A DNA stretch of 64,000 bases from Bacillota bacterium (GTDB lineage Bacteria > Bacillota > SHA-98 > Ch115 > JABLXJ01): positions 1 to 64,000 of the forward strand of contig JABLXJ010000012.1 of assembly GCA_013178125.1 (NCBI GenBank), read 5' to 3'. The notes under the pieces were generated by a model. That model was not told the DNA's origin. It saw only the letters and a list, made by a program, of their open reading frames with translations, and searched no databases. Numbering within the stretch: the stretch's first letter is position 1; every line of letters starts with the position of its first letter. Of the stretch, positions 39,561 through 48,284 are shown one piece after another. Position numbers and translations under genes: made by a program.

Positions 39561-40307
39561 TCAGAATCTCGGGGTCAACCTGCGGCCCTTGAGCTTGCCC
39601 CTGCCTTTGAGGAAATCCCTGACGCGGTCCACCGATGCATTGATGATGAGGTCCTCAGTCAACCCGGCCCCCTCGGCTAGCTCGATGGCGGCATCAAACA
39701 GCCCCACGCGCATGGAGATATGAGCATCGCTCCCTATCGCAACCCTTGCCCCGTGGCGCGCCGCAAGCCGGGCAAACTTGCAACAATTCTCCTCACTGTG
39801 CTTCCTTGTAATGGTAAGGGAGCTATTGTTTATTTCAAGCAACACCCCAAGATCCTTTGCAGCCTTCACGACCTTCTCTATATCTACCTGGTACTCGGGG
39901 TTGCCCGGGTGAGCGATGGCATCCACATATGGGTTATGCATCGCGGCGATCATTGCGCGGGTATTTTCCTCCACCGCGCCGCCGTCATAACCCGTCCGGA
40001 CGTGAAACCCCGCCAACACGAAGTCGAGCGTGGAAAGGATCCGCTCAGGGATATCAAGCTCGCCTTCCAGGTTTATTATGTTGGCCTCCACACCGTTCAG
40101 GATTTCAACGCCGAACATCGTTTCGGGGATGACCCTGAGGTTCCCGAAATAATACAGGTGCGGCCCCCCCGGAAGATTGGGGCCATGTTCAGTAAAGGCT
40201 ATCATTTCAAGCCCCTTCCCAGACGCGGCCCGAGCCGTCTCCTCAATAGTGCTGTACGCGTGTCCACTTGCGATGGTATGAACGTGCAAATCCGCTACGA
40301 GCTTCAT
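39561..40307 (-). CDS. PHP-domain phosphatase (YcdX-like), paralogue 2
   Basis: This 248-residue protein is a standard-length YcdX-type PHP phosphatase with the metal-ligand blocks KLVADLHVHTIASGHAYSTI, AFTEHGPNLPGGPH, NGVEANIINLEGELDIP, DFVLAGFHVRTGY, DAIAHPGNPEYQVD, LEINNSSLTITRK and AIGSDAHISMRVG. It is clearly related to the shorter-spaced paralogue downstream of nagA. The substrate is unknown. It starts the small minus-strand run PHP-nagA-PHP. Confidence 0.9.
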   Translation of the reverse strand: MKLVADLHVHTIASGHAYSTIEETARAASGKGLEMIAFTEHGPNLPGGPHLYYFGNLRVIPETMFGVEILNGVEANIINLEGELDIPERILSTLDFVLAGFHVRTGYDGGAVEENTRAMIAAMHNPYVDAIAHPGNPEYQVDIEKVVKAAKDLGVLLEINNSSLTITRKHSEENCCKFARLAARHGARVAIGSDAHISMRVGLFDAAIELAEGAGLTEDLIINASVDRVRDFLKGRGKLKGRRLTPRF

Positions 40308-40407
40308 CTACTACTGCCTTCTCCCCTATCACATGTCTTATGTTATGTCTATATATCCACACTGACTAACTTAGCGCTAAGTGTAACTTCGAGATTACCG
40401 CCGTTTT

Positions 40408-40532
40408 TCCAGAGGTTGCCGGTACTTGCGTGACGGGGCCTTTGAAATTTGGCAGGGCCCTCGCGCCAAATTTCAACGGAGGCGCGCCGCAAGCACGCCG
40501 TCCCCGGAACGCAACACCGGCAACCTCTAGGA
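40408..40532. repeat. Structured repeat element, copy 2
   Basis: This is a 125-bp near-identical relative of the element at 21602-21725, in the same orientation. Relative to copy 1 the outer arm carries AGAGGTT instead of AGGGGTC, and the opposite arm carries AACCTCT instead of AACCCCT, so base pairing is preserved. The surrounding bases also match weakly out to about 40391-40549. It lies between two minus-strand genes, after a GH57 gene and before a PHP gene. Confidence 0.85.
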
Positions 40533-40573
40533 CGTGCTGGTAAACTGGCACAAATTAAGGAACCTACACTTAG

Positions 40574-42379
40574 TCATGGACTTATATGACCCTGATGGCT
40601 TTTCTTCGACAAAGATTGAGGAGTTCCTCCTGGCTTCAGACCAAGAAACGCCATCGGATCAATATCAGGGAACAGCACGTCTGTCTCGGGCCCCGGTCCC
40701 AATTCCCCCAATTCCACCCCCAATTCGAACTCTCCTCCCAGTCCCAGTCCTGATTCCACCATGCCCGCCAGCTTCCAAAACCTCTCCCGGTGCTCTATAA
40801 ACCTCTTCGTGGCGTATTCCCTCGCACCCTGAGTTGTGATCAAGAACGGCCAGTCGCTGCTCTGGAGGAGTAAAGCCTCGCGGGCTGCCTGGCGCAATAG
40901 ATCCATCCCCGCCGGCGCCACGGTGGAGGACACCTCAGCGAACATCCTGGCCAGATCCCTCATCTTCTCCTCAATCGCGTGTATGTCACGCCACATCCAT
41001 TCCGTGTCCGAATTTGCCCAGATATAGTGCTTGCCGCCCAACCCCCAGGAGCTTTCGTGTAACTCTATGGCCTGGTCCGGCGGATGAGTGCTCAGGTAAC
41101 CCCCGGTAGTAGTCAGCTCTATGGCGGGATTCTGAGCCATCTTCTCGAGCACCCTTCCAAGCCACTCAACTCCCTCAAACCACCAGTGACCGAAAAGTTC
41201 AATATCATACGGGGCAACAAGTATCCCATGTCTTCCGGTCTCCCGGTGAAACTCCGCCAGCAACTGCTCAACAAGCCATGTGAAATGACTTGAATGCTCC
41301 TCTACCCTTCCCCAGGCACCCTCAACATTATAGAGCTCCTTACCATCCAGGTCAACGAGGTGGCTTGTCACCTTCCAGTACTGGAACCCCGACTCGGGAT
41401 CCCGCCTGTGAAACTCCCTGTAATTTCCATCCCCCGGGTACCCCCATTCACTCGACCAGACCTGCAGCCCCGTCCGCTCGTTACGTCCAAACGCAACAAC
41501 CGTGCTCCCTTCAAGGTAATAAGGGAGAAACGTTGTCTTGCCGGTGCGTTCTCGCTCTTGTTGTGTTTCGTCACCCATATCCTCGGCAAGATCAACGGGC
41601 CCTACCTTCGTGTACTGGCTAAACGCCCTGCCACCCTCGATAGCGTGGGAATCCACGAAGAAATATTCTATACCGAGCTCCTCCAGGAATGACTCGATCC
41701 CGCGTTTAAACTCCGGCCGGGGCTGTGACTCGAGGTGAGGCTGCGACTGGAGCTGGGACTGGGTCCGCGACTGAGGCTGAGGCTGGGGCCGGCGGGGGCG
41801 ATAGGCGCATTCCGGAAGCCAGGCGCCCCTGGGCCGTCTCCCGAAGTGTCGCACATACGAGTCAATGCCCATCTTGAGCTGGGCATAAATGGACTCCTCG
41901 GTGGAGAGAAGGGGAAGATAGGCGTGGGTTGCGGCGCTTGTTATAATCTCGATCTCCCCCGAATCTTGCAGGTCTTTGAACGCGCCGACAACGTCCCGCC
42001 CGTACCTTTCCGTAAAGCTCCTCTTTATACCCGTGTAATAATCCCTGTAAAATCGGGCAAGCTCCTCCATCTTAAACTCATTCAATTCGGCGAATCTCCC
42101 AATATCGCCCTCGGCCCTTTTAATCTTATCATCCAGGTATTGTTCAAACCGCCCCAGCATATAAGGATCGGCAAGCTGCTCCACCAGGACGGGCGTGAGG
42201 CCCACCGTAATCCTTACAGGCAGGCCTCTGGCCTTGAGGTCGTTTAGCACATTCAAGACCGGCAAATACGTTTCCGCCAGGGCCTCCATCACCCACTCCT
42301 CTCCGAAGGGCCAGACCCCCGCTTTTCGACAATATGGCAGGTGGCTGTGTAAAACAAAATTAAAGGAACCAATAACCAT
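40574..42379 (-). CDS. GH57 family protein, probable 1,4-alpha-glucan branching enzyme A
   Basis: This 601-residue protein begins with the GH57 segment FNFVLHSHLPYCRKAGVWPFGEEWVMEALAETYLPVL and has the nucleophile region GAWLPECAYRP and the acid/base region VAPYDIELFGHWWFEGVEWL. The C-terminal helical domain (LLLQSSDWPFLITTQGAREYATKRFIEH) is typical of GH57 branching enzymes. Directly after the nucleophile motif there is an insertion of about 25 residues made of PQ/SQ repeats that family members, including the second copy in this window, lack. It may loop out near the active site. The protein is probably cytoplasmic and acts on glycogen-like glucans. Confidence 0.88.
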   Translation of the reverse strand: MVIGSFNFVLHSHLPYCRKAGVWPFGEEWVMEALAETYLPVLNVLNDLKARGLPVRITVGLTPVLVEQLADPYMLGRFEQYLDDKIKRAEGDIGRFAELNEFKMEELARFYRDYYTGIKRSFTERYGRDVVGAFKDLQDSGEIEIITSAATHAYLPLLSTEESIYAQLKMGIDSYVRHFGRRPRGAWLPECAYRPRRPQPQPQSRTQSQLQSQPHLESQPRPEFKRGIESFLEELGIEYFFVDSHAIEGGRAFSQYTKVGPVDLAEDMGDETQQERERTGKTTFLPYYLEGSTVVAFGRNERTGLQVWSSEWGYPGDGNYREFHRRDPESGFQYWKVTSHLVDLDGKELYNVEGAWGRVEEHSSHFTWLVEQLLAEFHRETGRHGILVAPYDIELFGHWWFEGVEWLGRVLEKMAQNPAIELTTTGGYLSTHPPDQAIELHESSWGLGGKHYIWANSDTEWMWRDIHAIEEKMRDLARMFAEVSSTVAPAGMDLLRQAAREALLLQSSDWPFLITTQGAREYATKRFIEHRERFWKLAGMVESGLGLGGEFELGVELGELGPGPETDVLFPDIDPMAFLGLKPGGTPQSLSKKSHQGHISP

Positions 42380-42835
42380 CGCTTGATCCCCCGGGATAAT
42401 TTCCAGATATCTACGTGGGTTCCACGTATCTACGCGGATTCCACACGCTTTGCTCCTACACTATTTATGTCCGTTTTCCTTTCCCTCTAATCCGCGGGTT
42501 AATCCACGAAAACCCAGCTGTGAACGCGACCCCCGGATCCCCGAATTTAAAATTATAGATCAGTCTTGAATCATAAAATGAGCCGTCCGGCGCAATACTA
42601 TAAGTTAGCATTGGGTAGATAAACTATGGTTTTCTCTGCCATGCAACTTCACCGCCCGGCATATTTCGCCAGGGCATCGGGGCGCTATGCTAAATCCTGG
42701 CGTCAAATCCTATAACAAATGATAGGCTTATGACTTGATGTGGCATGCCATGTTATATGACATGGTTATGATAAAATAGTTACGATAGATCTGTAACAGG
42801 AATGTAACAGGAACAGGCAACAGGGGGTAGCAGTT
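42380..42835. other. Divergent intergenic region of the glucan cluster
   Basis: No gene is seen. It contains an inverted repeat with arms TACGTGG / CCACGTA at 42412-42428, 33 bp before the GH57 start on the minus strand. A second, with arms CCATGT / ACATGG, is at 42748-42765 ahead of the DUF4912 gene, next to an AT-rich 'gataaaat'. Both could be regulator sites for the divergent genes. Confidence 0.5.
42748..42765. promoter_or_regulatory. Inverted repeat upstream of the DUF4912 gene
   Basis: CCATGT and ACATGG are exact reverse complements, separated by 6 bases, and lie about 70 bp before the TTG start. An AT-rich stretch ('gataaaatag') follows, so this may be an operator beside a promoter. 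Confidence 0.4.
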
Positions 42836-43822
42836 TTGGCAGGCCGTTTGGATGAAGACCTGAAGAACCAGGAAAAGCAGGAAAAGGACGTTGAGGAAAT
42901 CTGTCTTCCCGCTGAGGTTGCGGAGCTAACTACAATTGAAACTAGGGAGATAAATCTTGCCCAGGACGCAGGGCGTGGCGAGGTTTATCCCAGGTTTATG
43001 ATGGAGGCGGAATATGAGCTCCCGGCCGGTTACGGCGAGACCAAACTGGTTCTCCAGGTTAGAGACCCGTACTGGATGCATGCCTACTGGGAGGTATCAG
43101 AGGAGACTATCCGGGATATCCAGGGGGTGCTGGGCCCCCTCGCCTGGGAGGAGGCCCAGCGAACCCTGAGGGTCCACGATATCACGGATATAGACTTCGA
43201 TGGTACAAACTCCCTCTACTCCTTTGAAATCCCCATCAATAATGTGGCAAACAACTGGTATATAAACGTCGAACGCCCCAACCGGCGCTACTGTGTGGAC
43301 CTGGGTGTCAAAAACGAAACAGGGGATTTCATCCTGATCACCAGATCAAACCCTGTCCATACGCCAAGGGATGGGGTCTCGGAGATCGTGGATGAGGAGT
43401 GGATGACGCTCGAGGCCATCGAACGGGCCTACCCGGTGCCGTCGCCGCGGGGACCGAGCTCGCCCGAATTTGTCCGGAGCCAGGAACTTCAAATGCAACG
43501 CGAGTACGAAGAAGTAGGCTCCGGCGCTTTGGGCCTTATAAGCAGTCCAGGCGCCATAAGCAGCCCGGGCCCGGGCATAGCCTACCCGCATAAAAGGGGT
43601 TTCTGGCTCACAGCTGATGTTGAGATCATAATCTACGGCGCCACCGAGCGGGACGCATCTGTGACCATCCAGGGGATGCCTGTAAAGCTGCGACCCGACG
43701 GGACATTCACGGTGCGGTTTGCACTCCCCGTGGGCGAGCAGGTTATCCCCGTAGAAGCCGTATCCGCTGATGGCAAGGATCGCCGCCGGATCACAACGAC
43801 CATCAGCAGGAGGACCACCTGA
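42836..43822 (+). CDS. DUF4912 domain-containing protein
   Basis: This 328-residue soluble protein has the DUF4912 domain at about residues 55-175: LPAGYGETKLVLQVRDPYWMHAYWEVSEETIRDIQ..., FEIPINNVANNWYINVERPNRRYCVDLG, FILITRSNPVHTPRDGVS. The C-terminal 90 residues form a small beta-sandwich-like unit (DVEIIIYGATERDASVTIQGMPVKLRPDGTFTVRFALPVG). DUF4912 genes commonly sit beside GH57 branching enzymes, as here, and are thought to bind glucans. No enzymatic role is known. The start is TTG. GH57 enzyme B follows 120 bp downstream. Confidence 0.88.
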   Translation: MAGRLDEDLKNQEKQEKDVEEICLPAEVAELTTIETREINLAQDAGRGEVYPRFMMEAEYELPAGYGETKLVLQVRDPYWMHAYWEVSEETIRDIQGVLGPLAWEEAQRTLRVHDITDIDFDGTNSLYSFEIPINNVANNWYINVERPNRRYCVDLGVKNETGDFILITRSNPVHTPRDGVSEIVDEEWMTLEAIERAYPVPSPRGPSSPEFVRSQELQMQREYEEVGSGALGLISSPGAISSPGPGIAYPHKRGFWLTADVEIIIYGATERDASVTIQGMPVKLRPDGTFTVRFALPVGEQVIPVEAVSADGKDRRRITTTISRRTT

Positions 43823-43942
43823 AACCTGAGACTCAGCGAAAACCAGGCAGTATAAAAGCGTAAGTCAGTATATTAGTATATCAGTATAGTTAGTATAGTT
43901 AACATGATTAATGTAACTTAGCACGCCATTGGAGGGAAAATC

Positions 43943-45541
43943 GTGGAAAAAGGCTACCTGGCGCTTGTTCTCCATGCGCATCTTCCCTATATCCGGCACC
44001 CCGAGCATGATGAATTCCTCGAGGAAACCTGGCTTTATGAAGCTATCACGGAAAGCTATATCCCCCTCCTGAGGATATTAAACGGCCTTATGGATGATGG
44101 TGTTGACTTCCGGCTTACAGTATCATTTACACCAACCCTTGTCTCGATGCTCAATGACCCCCTGCTGCAGGAGCGATATGTCCGCCACATCGGGAAATTA
44201 ATCGAACTGAGCGAAAAAGAGGTTGAAAGAACCAGGTGGCAGCCGGTATTCAACGAAAATGCCCGGATGTACAGGGACAGATTCTACGAGGCGAGACACC
44301 TATTCGAGGATGAGTATGGGCGCAATATCCTCGCGGGCTTTAAAAGGCTGCAGGATGCGGGACGCCTCGAGATCATCACGTCGGCCGCGACCCACGGCTA
44401 CCTGCCGCTCATGGAGCTTTACAGGGATGCCGTGAGGGCACAGATCAAGGTGGCGCTCCAGCTCTATGAGAAGGTCTTCGGGAGAAGACCCGTTGGATTC
44501 TGGCTTCCAGAATGCGGCTACAACCCAGGTGACGATGCCGTCCTCCTAGAGGAAGGGATCCGTTACTTTTTTACGGATGCACACGGGGTTCTAAACGCCT
44601 CCCCGCGACCCCGGTACGGGGTCTTCGCCCCCATATATTGCCCCTCGGGTGTGGCTGCCTTCGGGCGTGACATGGAATCATCCAAACAGGTATGGAGCGC
44701 GAGGGAGGGCTACCCCGGGGATTACGACTACAGAGAATTCTATCGGGATATAGGCTATGACCTTGAATATGACTATATCCGCCCATACATACACAAGAGC
44801 GGGATACGGATAAATACAGGGATCAAGTATTACCGCGTCACGGGGAAAACCCCCGCTAAAGAACCCTACATCCGCCGCAATGCCATAGAAAAGGCAGCCA
44901 TCCACGCAGGGAACTTCATGTTCAACCGCGAGCGGCAGATTGAATACCTGTATAGCGTGATGGATAGAAAACCCGTGGTAGTTGCCCCATATGATGCAGA
45001 GCTCTTCGGTCACTGGTGGTTCGAGGGGCCTGAATGGCTCAATTTCCTGATTCGAAAAATCGCCTATGACCAGAACATAATCAAGCTCATAACCCCGGGC
45101 GACTACCTCAATATCTATAAGCGAAACCAGGTATCAACGCCCTCGCTTTCGAGCTGGGGCTACAAAGGCTATAACGAGGTATGGCTCGAGGGGAGCAACG
45201 ACTGGATATACCGGCACCTGCATAAAGCTGCTGAGAGGATGAGAGAGCTCGCAAGGGCATACCCCAGTGCGGGTGGAGTGCTGAGGCGCGCCCTGAACCA
45301 GGCCGCGCGGGAGCTGTTGCTGGCCCAGAGCAGCGACTGGGCGTTTATAATGAAAACGGGAACGATGACCCAGTATGCGATCAAGCGCACGAAAGACCAC
45401 ATCGGGAGGTTTACCAGGCTTTACGAGAATATCAGGCGCAACTCCATAGACGAGGCCTGGCTGGGTGATATAGAATACAAGGATAATATCTTCCCCGATA
45501 TCGACTACCGCGTGTACTTCACTACGCCCGCACAGGCATGA
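43943..45541 (+). CDS. GH57 1,4-alpha-glucan branching enzyme B
   Basis: This 532-residue protein has the GH57 opening GYLALVLHAHLPYIRHPEHDEFLEETWLYEAITESYIPLLRIL, nucleophile region GFWLPECGYNPGDDAVLLEEGIRYFFTDAHG, and acid/base region VAPYDAELFGHWWFEGPEWL. The C-terminal domain (LLLAQSSDWAFIMKTGTMTQYAIKRTKDHIGRF) is that of the branching-enzyme type. Its length is typical and it lacks the PQ insertion of enzyme A. The start is GTG behind 'ggagggaaaatc'. It probably introduces alpha-1,6 branches into glycogen or another alpha-glucan, together with the DUF4912 protein and the GT4 transferase. Confidence 0.92.
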   Translation: MEKGYLALVLHAHLPYIRHPEHDEFLEETWLYEAITESYIPLLRILNGLMDDGVDFRLTVSFTPTLVSMLNDPLLQERYVRHIGKLIELSEKEVERTRWQPVFNENARMYRDRFYEARHLFEDEYGRNILAGFKRLQDAGRLEIITSAATHGYLPLMELYRDAVRAQIKVALQLYEKVFGRRPVGFWLPECGYNPGDDAVLLEEGIRYFFTDAHGVLNASPRPRYGVFAPIYCPSGVAAFGRDMESSKQVWSAREGYPGDYDYREFYRDIGYDLEYDYIRPYIHKSGIRINTGIKYYRVTGKTPAKEPYIRRNAIEKAAIHAGNFMFNRERQIEYLYSVMDRKPVVVAPYDAELFGHWWFEGPEWLNFLIRKIAYDQNIIKLITPGDYLNIYKRNQVSTPSLSSWGYKGYNEVWLEGSNDWIYRHLHKAAERMRELARAYPSAGGVLRRALNQAARELLLAQSSDWAFIMKTGTMTQYAIKRTKDHIGRFTRLYENIRRNSIDEAWLGDIEYKDNIFPDIDYRVYFTTPAQA

Positions 45542-45662
45542 TCGGCGCAGGCACAAGGCATAACCAGCGAAGGCATAACGGAAGGATACTGGTATGAAAT
45601 TGACACAGGCAGCCCAGGCATAGTTGATGTTGGATCAATACTCTGGATCAATACTACTGAAG

Positions 45663-48176
45663 CTAATGCTGCCGAAGCTCATTTATCTTGGCCGCATATA
45701 TCTCCCGGAGGGCCTCTGCATCCCGCGGCGTTGAAGCCTCTGCGTAGATATGAAAGAGTGGTTCGTCAGAGTCCGGCAGGATCAAAGCCCAGCCCGTCTG
45801 GTGAAAAACCTTGACGCCGTCTATGAGCTCCACCTCTTGCTGCTGGGTCTCCTCGATCAGGGTTCGCATAACCCTCCCCTTAACCTCCCACGGGCAGTCG
45901 ACCGAACACCTGCTCACGTAGAACTGGGGCACCCGGCGGAGGAGATCCGATAGCCTGAGCCCCTCGCGAGCCATGAACTCCAGGATCTTCCCCAGGGCAA
46001 CAAGGGCATCCGATACCGGCTGGAGCTGCGGCAGGCTCTTCTCGCCGATGAAGATCTTCTCCTCGATCACCTTTTCCATGACCGACCGGGGATTGGCTTT
46101 CGTCCACACGACCGTGCCGTTATACTGCCTGGCTATATCGCTGATCACATGTGGCGCGGTGACAGGCACAGCGACCTTGGAGGCTGTGCCCGAGGCGAGG
46201 GTTATAAGAGACAGGAGCGCGAGAAATGCATCATCCGAAACGGCATTACCCTGGTCATCTATGAGCAACAGCTTCTCGGCATTGCTGTCGACAATTATCC
46301 CGAGATCAGCGCCCTGATCTATTACAAGCCTGGTTACAGCCGGGAGTATATCAAGGATGTTGAAGCGCAGGCCATCCCCTGAGCCCGAAGAGCCATACCC
46401 CGCCCGCCCAGTTTCAGCGCTCGCCGTGATCACATCACAACCAAACCTGTCGAAGAGGGAAGGCAGAACCAGCGCCAGGTTGCCGGGGTCATAGCTGGCC
46501 ACTATCTTGAACCTCCTGGAGCTTATAGCCCCGGCGTCTATGGATTTCAAGAGCCCTTCGAGGTACTGGTCAGCCACGCGCGGGAGGAATGCAACTTCAC
46601 CCACATCTTCCCCGCAGGCGCGTTTAAAATCCTCGCTGAAGAATGCGTTCTCGATCTTGCGCTCGAGCCCCTTATCTACATTGATCCCCCTCTCGTCGAG
46701 GAATTCAACCAGGACGATATTGGAATCGTACGAGGAGAGCCTCACGTGGATCCCACCCTTGACGCCCAGCGTAGCCACGGCATACCGGGTCACAGGCGTC
46801 GTCAATCTCCCGAGGTCGTAGACACTAACGCCTGATGAAAGGATGCCTGAGGTTATGGCCCGCTTGATCATGCGCGATGCACGGTGGATATCCGAGCTTA
46901 TCACGATTGCGGCCGGCCGCGCGCCGCCGCTGACGCACGACCCGTATGCCGCGCCCAGCCTGGCCGCGAACTCGGGCGTCACCTCCACATTCACAAGGCC
47001 CGAAACGCCATAAGCGCCAAAGAGCCTCTTTGACCAGCGCGCCCCCCAGACCAGGCTCGCGGATATGATAGTCCCGGCATCAACGGTCTTGTCGGGCCAG
47101 ATTTTTACATTCGGCTTGATTATCGATCGCTCGCCTATCGAGCAGTTGGCGCCGATGACCGCGCCCTCGAAGATGGCGCTTTTGGACTTGATGCTCGAGC
47201 GACTGCATATAATCGCGCCACGCAGCTCGGTCTGCTTGCCCAGATAGGTGTTGTCCCATATTATACTCTTCTTTATGGATGCCTCCTCATTGATGACGTT
47301 CTGGTTCCCGATCACGGTAAACCCTTCTATTAAGGCGTTCTTCTTGATCCGCGTGCCGTTCCCGATAACGATAGGGGGCACCAGATGGGCATTCGGGTGA
47401 ATATCGACATCCTCCCCAACAAACACCCCCTCCCTCACCTCGGCTCCCGGCATATCCACCCGGGCCCTGCCAGCGAGAATATCATAATGAGTCTGCAGGT
47501 ATTGATCCAGCGTCCCCACGTCGCACCAATAACCGCCGGCTACATAGCCAAAAAGCGGGTCACCCCTCTTGAGGAGCAGGGGGAAGAGGTTCTTGCTGAA
47601 GTCGAATTCCTGTCCTGCATCGAAGCGCTCCAGCACATCCGGCTCGAGGATGTAGATGCCCGTGTTGACTGTATCGCTAAAAACCTCGCTCCAGCTGGGC
47701 TTTTCGAGGAATCTGCGTATACGGCCATCGGGATCCGTAATAACCACCCCGTATTCCAGGGGCGTCAGGACACGGGTGAGGACGATAGTTGCGATCGCGC
47801 CTTTCTCCTTATGAAATTCTATAGCCTCGCGGATGTCTATATCAGTCATGGCATCGCCGCTCATGACGAGAAACGTCGCATCCAGGCGGCTCTGCCTTTC
47901 GACGTTCTTGACGCTTCCAGCGGTCCCAAGGGGGACATCCTCGATAACATAGGACATATTCGTGCCCCATGCGGCCCCGTCGCCGAAGTAATCCTGGATG
48001 ATCTCGGGCAGGTAACACAGGGTTACGATGATGTCGGTGAAGCCGTTCCTCGCCAGAAGGCGGACGATATGCTCCATGATCGGGCGGTTTATGATCGGCA
48101 CCATGGGTTTGGGCCTGTTACATGTTAAAGGGCGAAGGCGAGTCCCCTTGCCCCCGGCCATTATCACGACCTTCAA
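45663..48176 (-). CDS. Sugar-nucleotide transferase fused to degenerate phosphomannomutase-like domain
   Basis: This 837-residue fusion protein has three parts. Residues 1-235 are a nucleotidyltransferase (VVIMAGGKGTRLRPLTCNRPKPMVPIINRP; GDAMTDIDI). Residues about 245-370 are left-handed hexapeptide repeats (PPIVIGNGTRIKKNALIEGFTVIG). Residues about 375-835 are a phosphohexomutase-like region. In the mutase part the catalytic Ser loop (normally TASHNP) reads VRLSSYDSN, and the metal loop (normally DGDADR) reads VDSNAEKL. Phosphotransfer activity is therefore unlikely and the domain may be regulatory. Annotated relatives are usually called mannose-1-phosphate guanylyltransferase. GTP versus other NTP use is not decidable here. 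Confidence 0.88.
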   Translation of the reverse strand: MKVVIMAGGKGTRLRPLTCNRPKPMVPIINRPIMEHIVRLLARNGFTDIIVTLCYLPEIIQDYFGDGAAWGTNMSYVIEDVPLGTAGSVKNVERQSRLDATFLVMSGDAMTDIDIREAIEFHKEKGAIATIVLTRVLTPLEYGVVITDPDGRIRRFLEKPSWSEVFSDTVNTGIYILEPDVLERFDAGQEFDFSKNLFPLLLKRGDPLFGYVAGGYWCDVGTLDQYLQTHYDILAGRARVDMPGAEVREGVFVGEDVDIHPNAHLVPPIVIGNGTRIKKNALIEGFTVIGNQNVINEEASIKKSIIWDNTYLGKQTELRGAIICSRSSIKSKSAIFEGAVIGANCSIGERSIIKPNVKIWPDKTVDAGTIISASLVWGARWSKRLFGAYGVSGLVNVEVTPEFAARLGAAYGSCVSGGARPAAIVISSDIHRASRMIKRAITSGILSSGVSVYDLGRLTTPVTRYAVATLGVKGGIHVRLSSYDSNIVLVEFLDERGINVDKGLERKIENAFFSEDFKRACGEDVGEVAFLPRVADQYLEGLLKSIDAGAISSRRFKIVASYDPGNLALVLPSLFDRFGCDVITASAETGRAGYGSSGSGDGLRFNILDILPAVTRLVIDQGADLGIIVDSNAEKLLLIDDQGNAVSDDAFLALLSLITLASGTASKVAVPVTAPHVISDIARQYNGTVVWTKANPRSVMEKVIEEKIFIGEKSLPQLQPVSDALVALGKILEFMAREGLRLSDLLRRVPQFYVSRCSVDCPWEVKGRVMRTLIEETQQQEVELIDGVKVFHQTGWALILPDSDEPLFHIYAEASTPRDAEALREIYAAKINELRQH

Positions 48177-48284
48177 AGGCTGCTCACCAACCTTATGTCT
48201 TCATGATGTCTTCATATCTTCCATCTCTCCTTCCCCCGCCCTCCTTATCCTCCTTCCCCCGTCGCTACCGGGTCTACCGGGTCA

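Noticed and set aside
40366-40551. 61-codon minus-strand frame across repeat copy 2
   Set aside because: It is the translation of the structured repeat. The corresponding frame is not kept as a gene in copy 1, and base changes preserve pairing, not protein.
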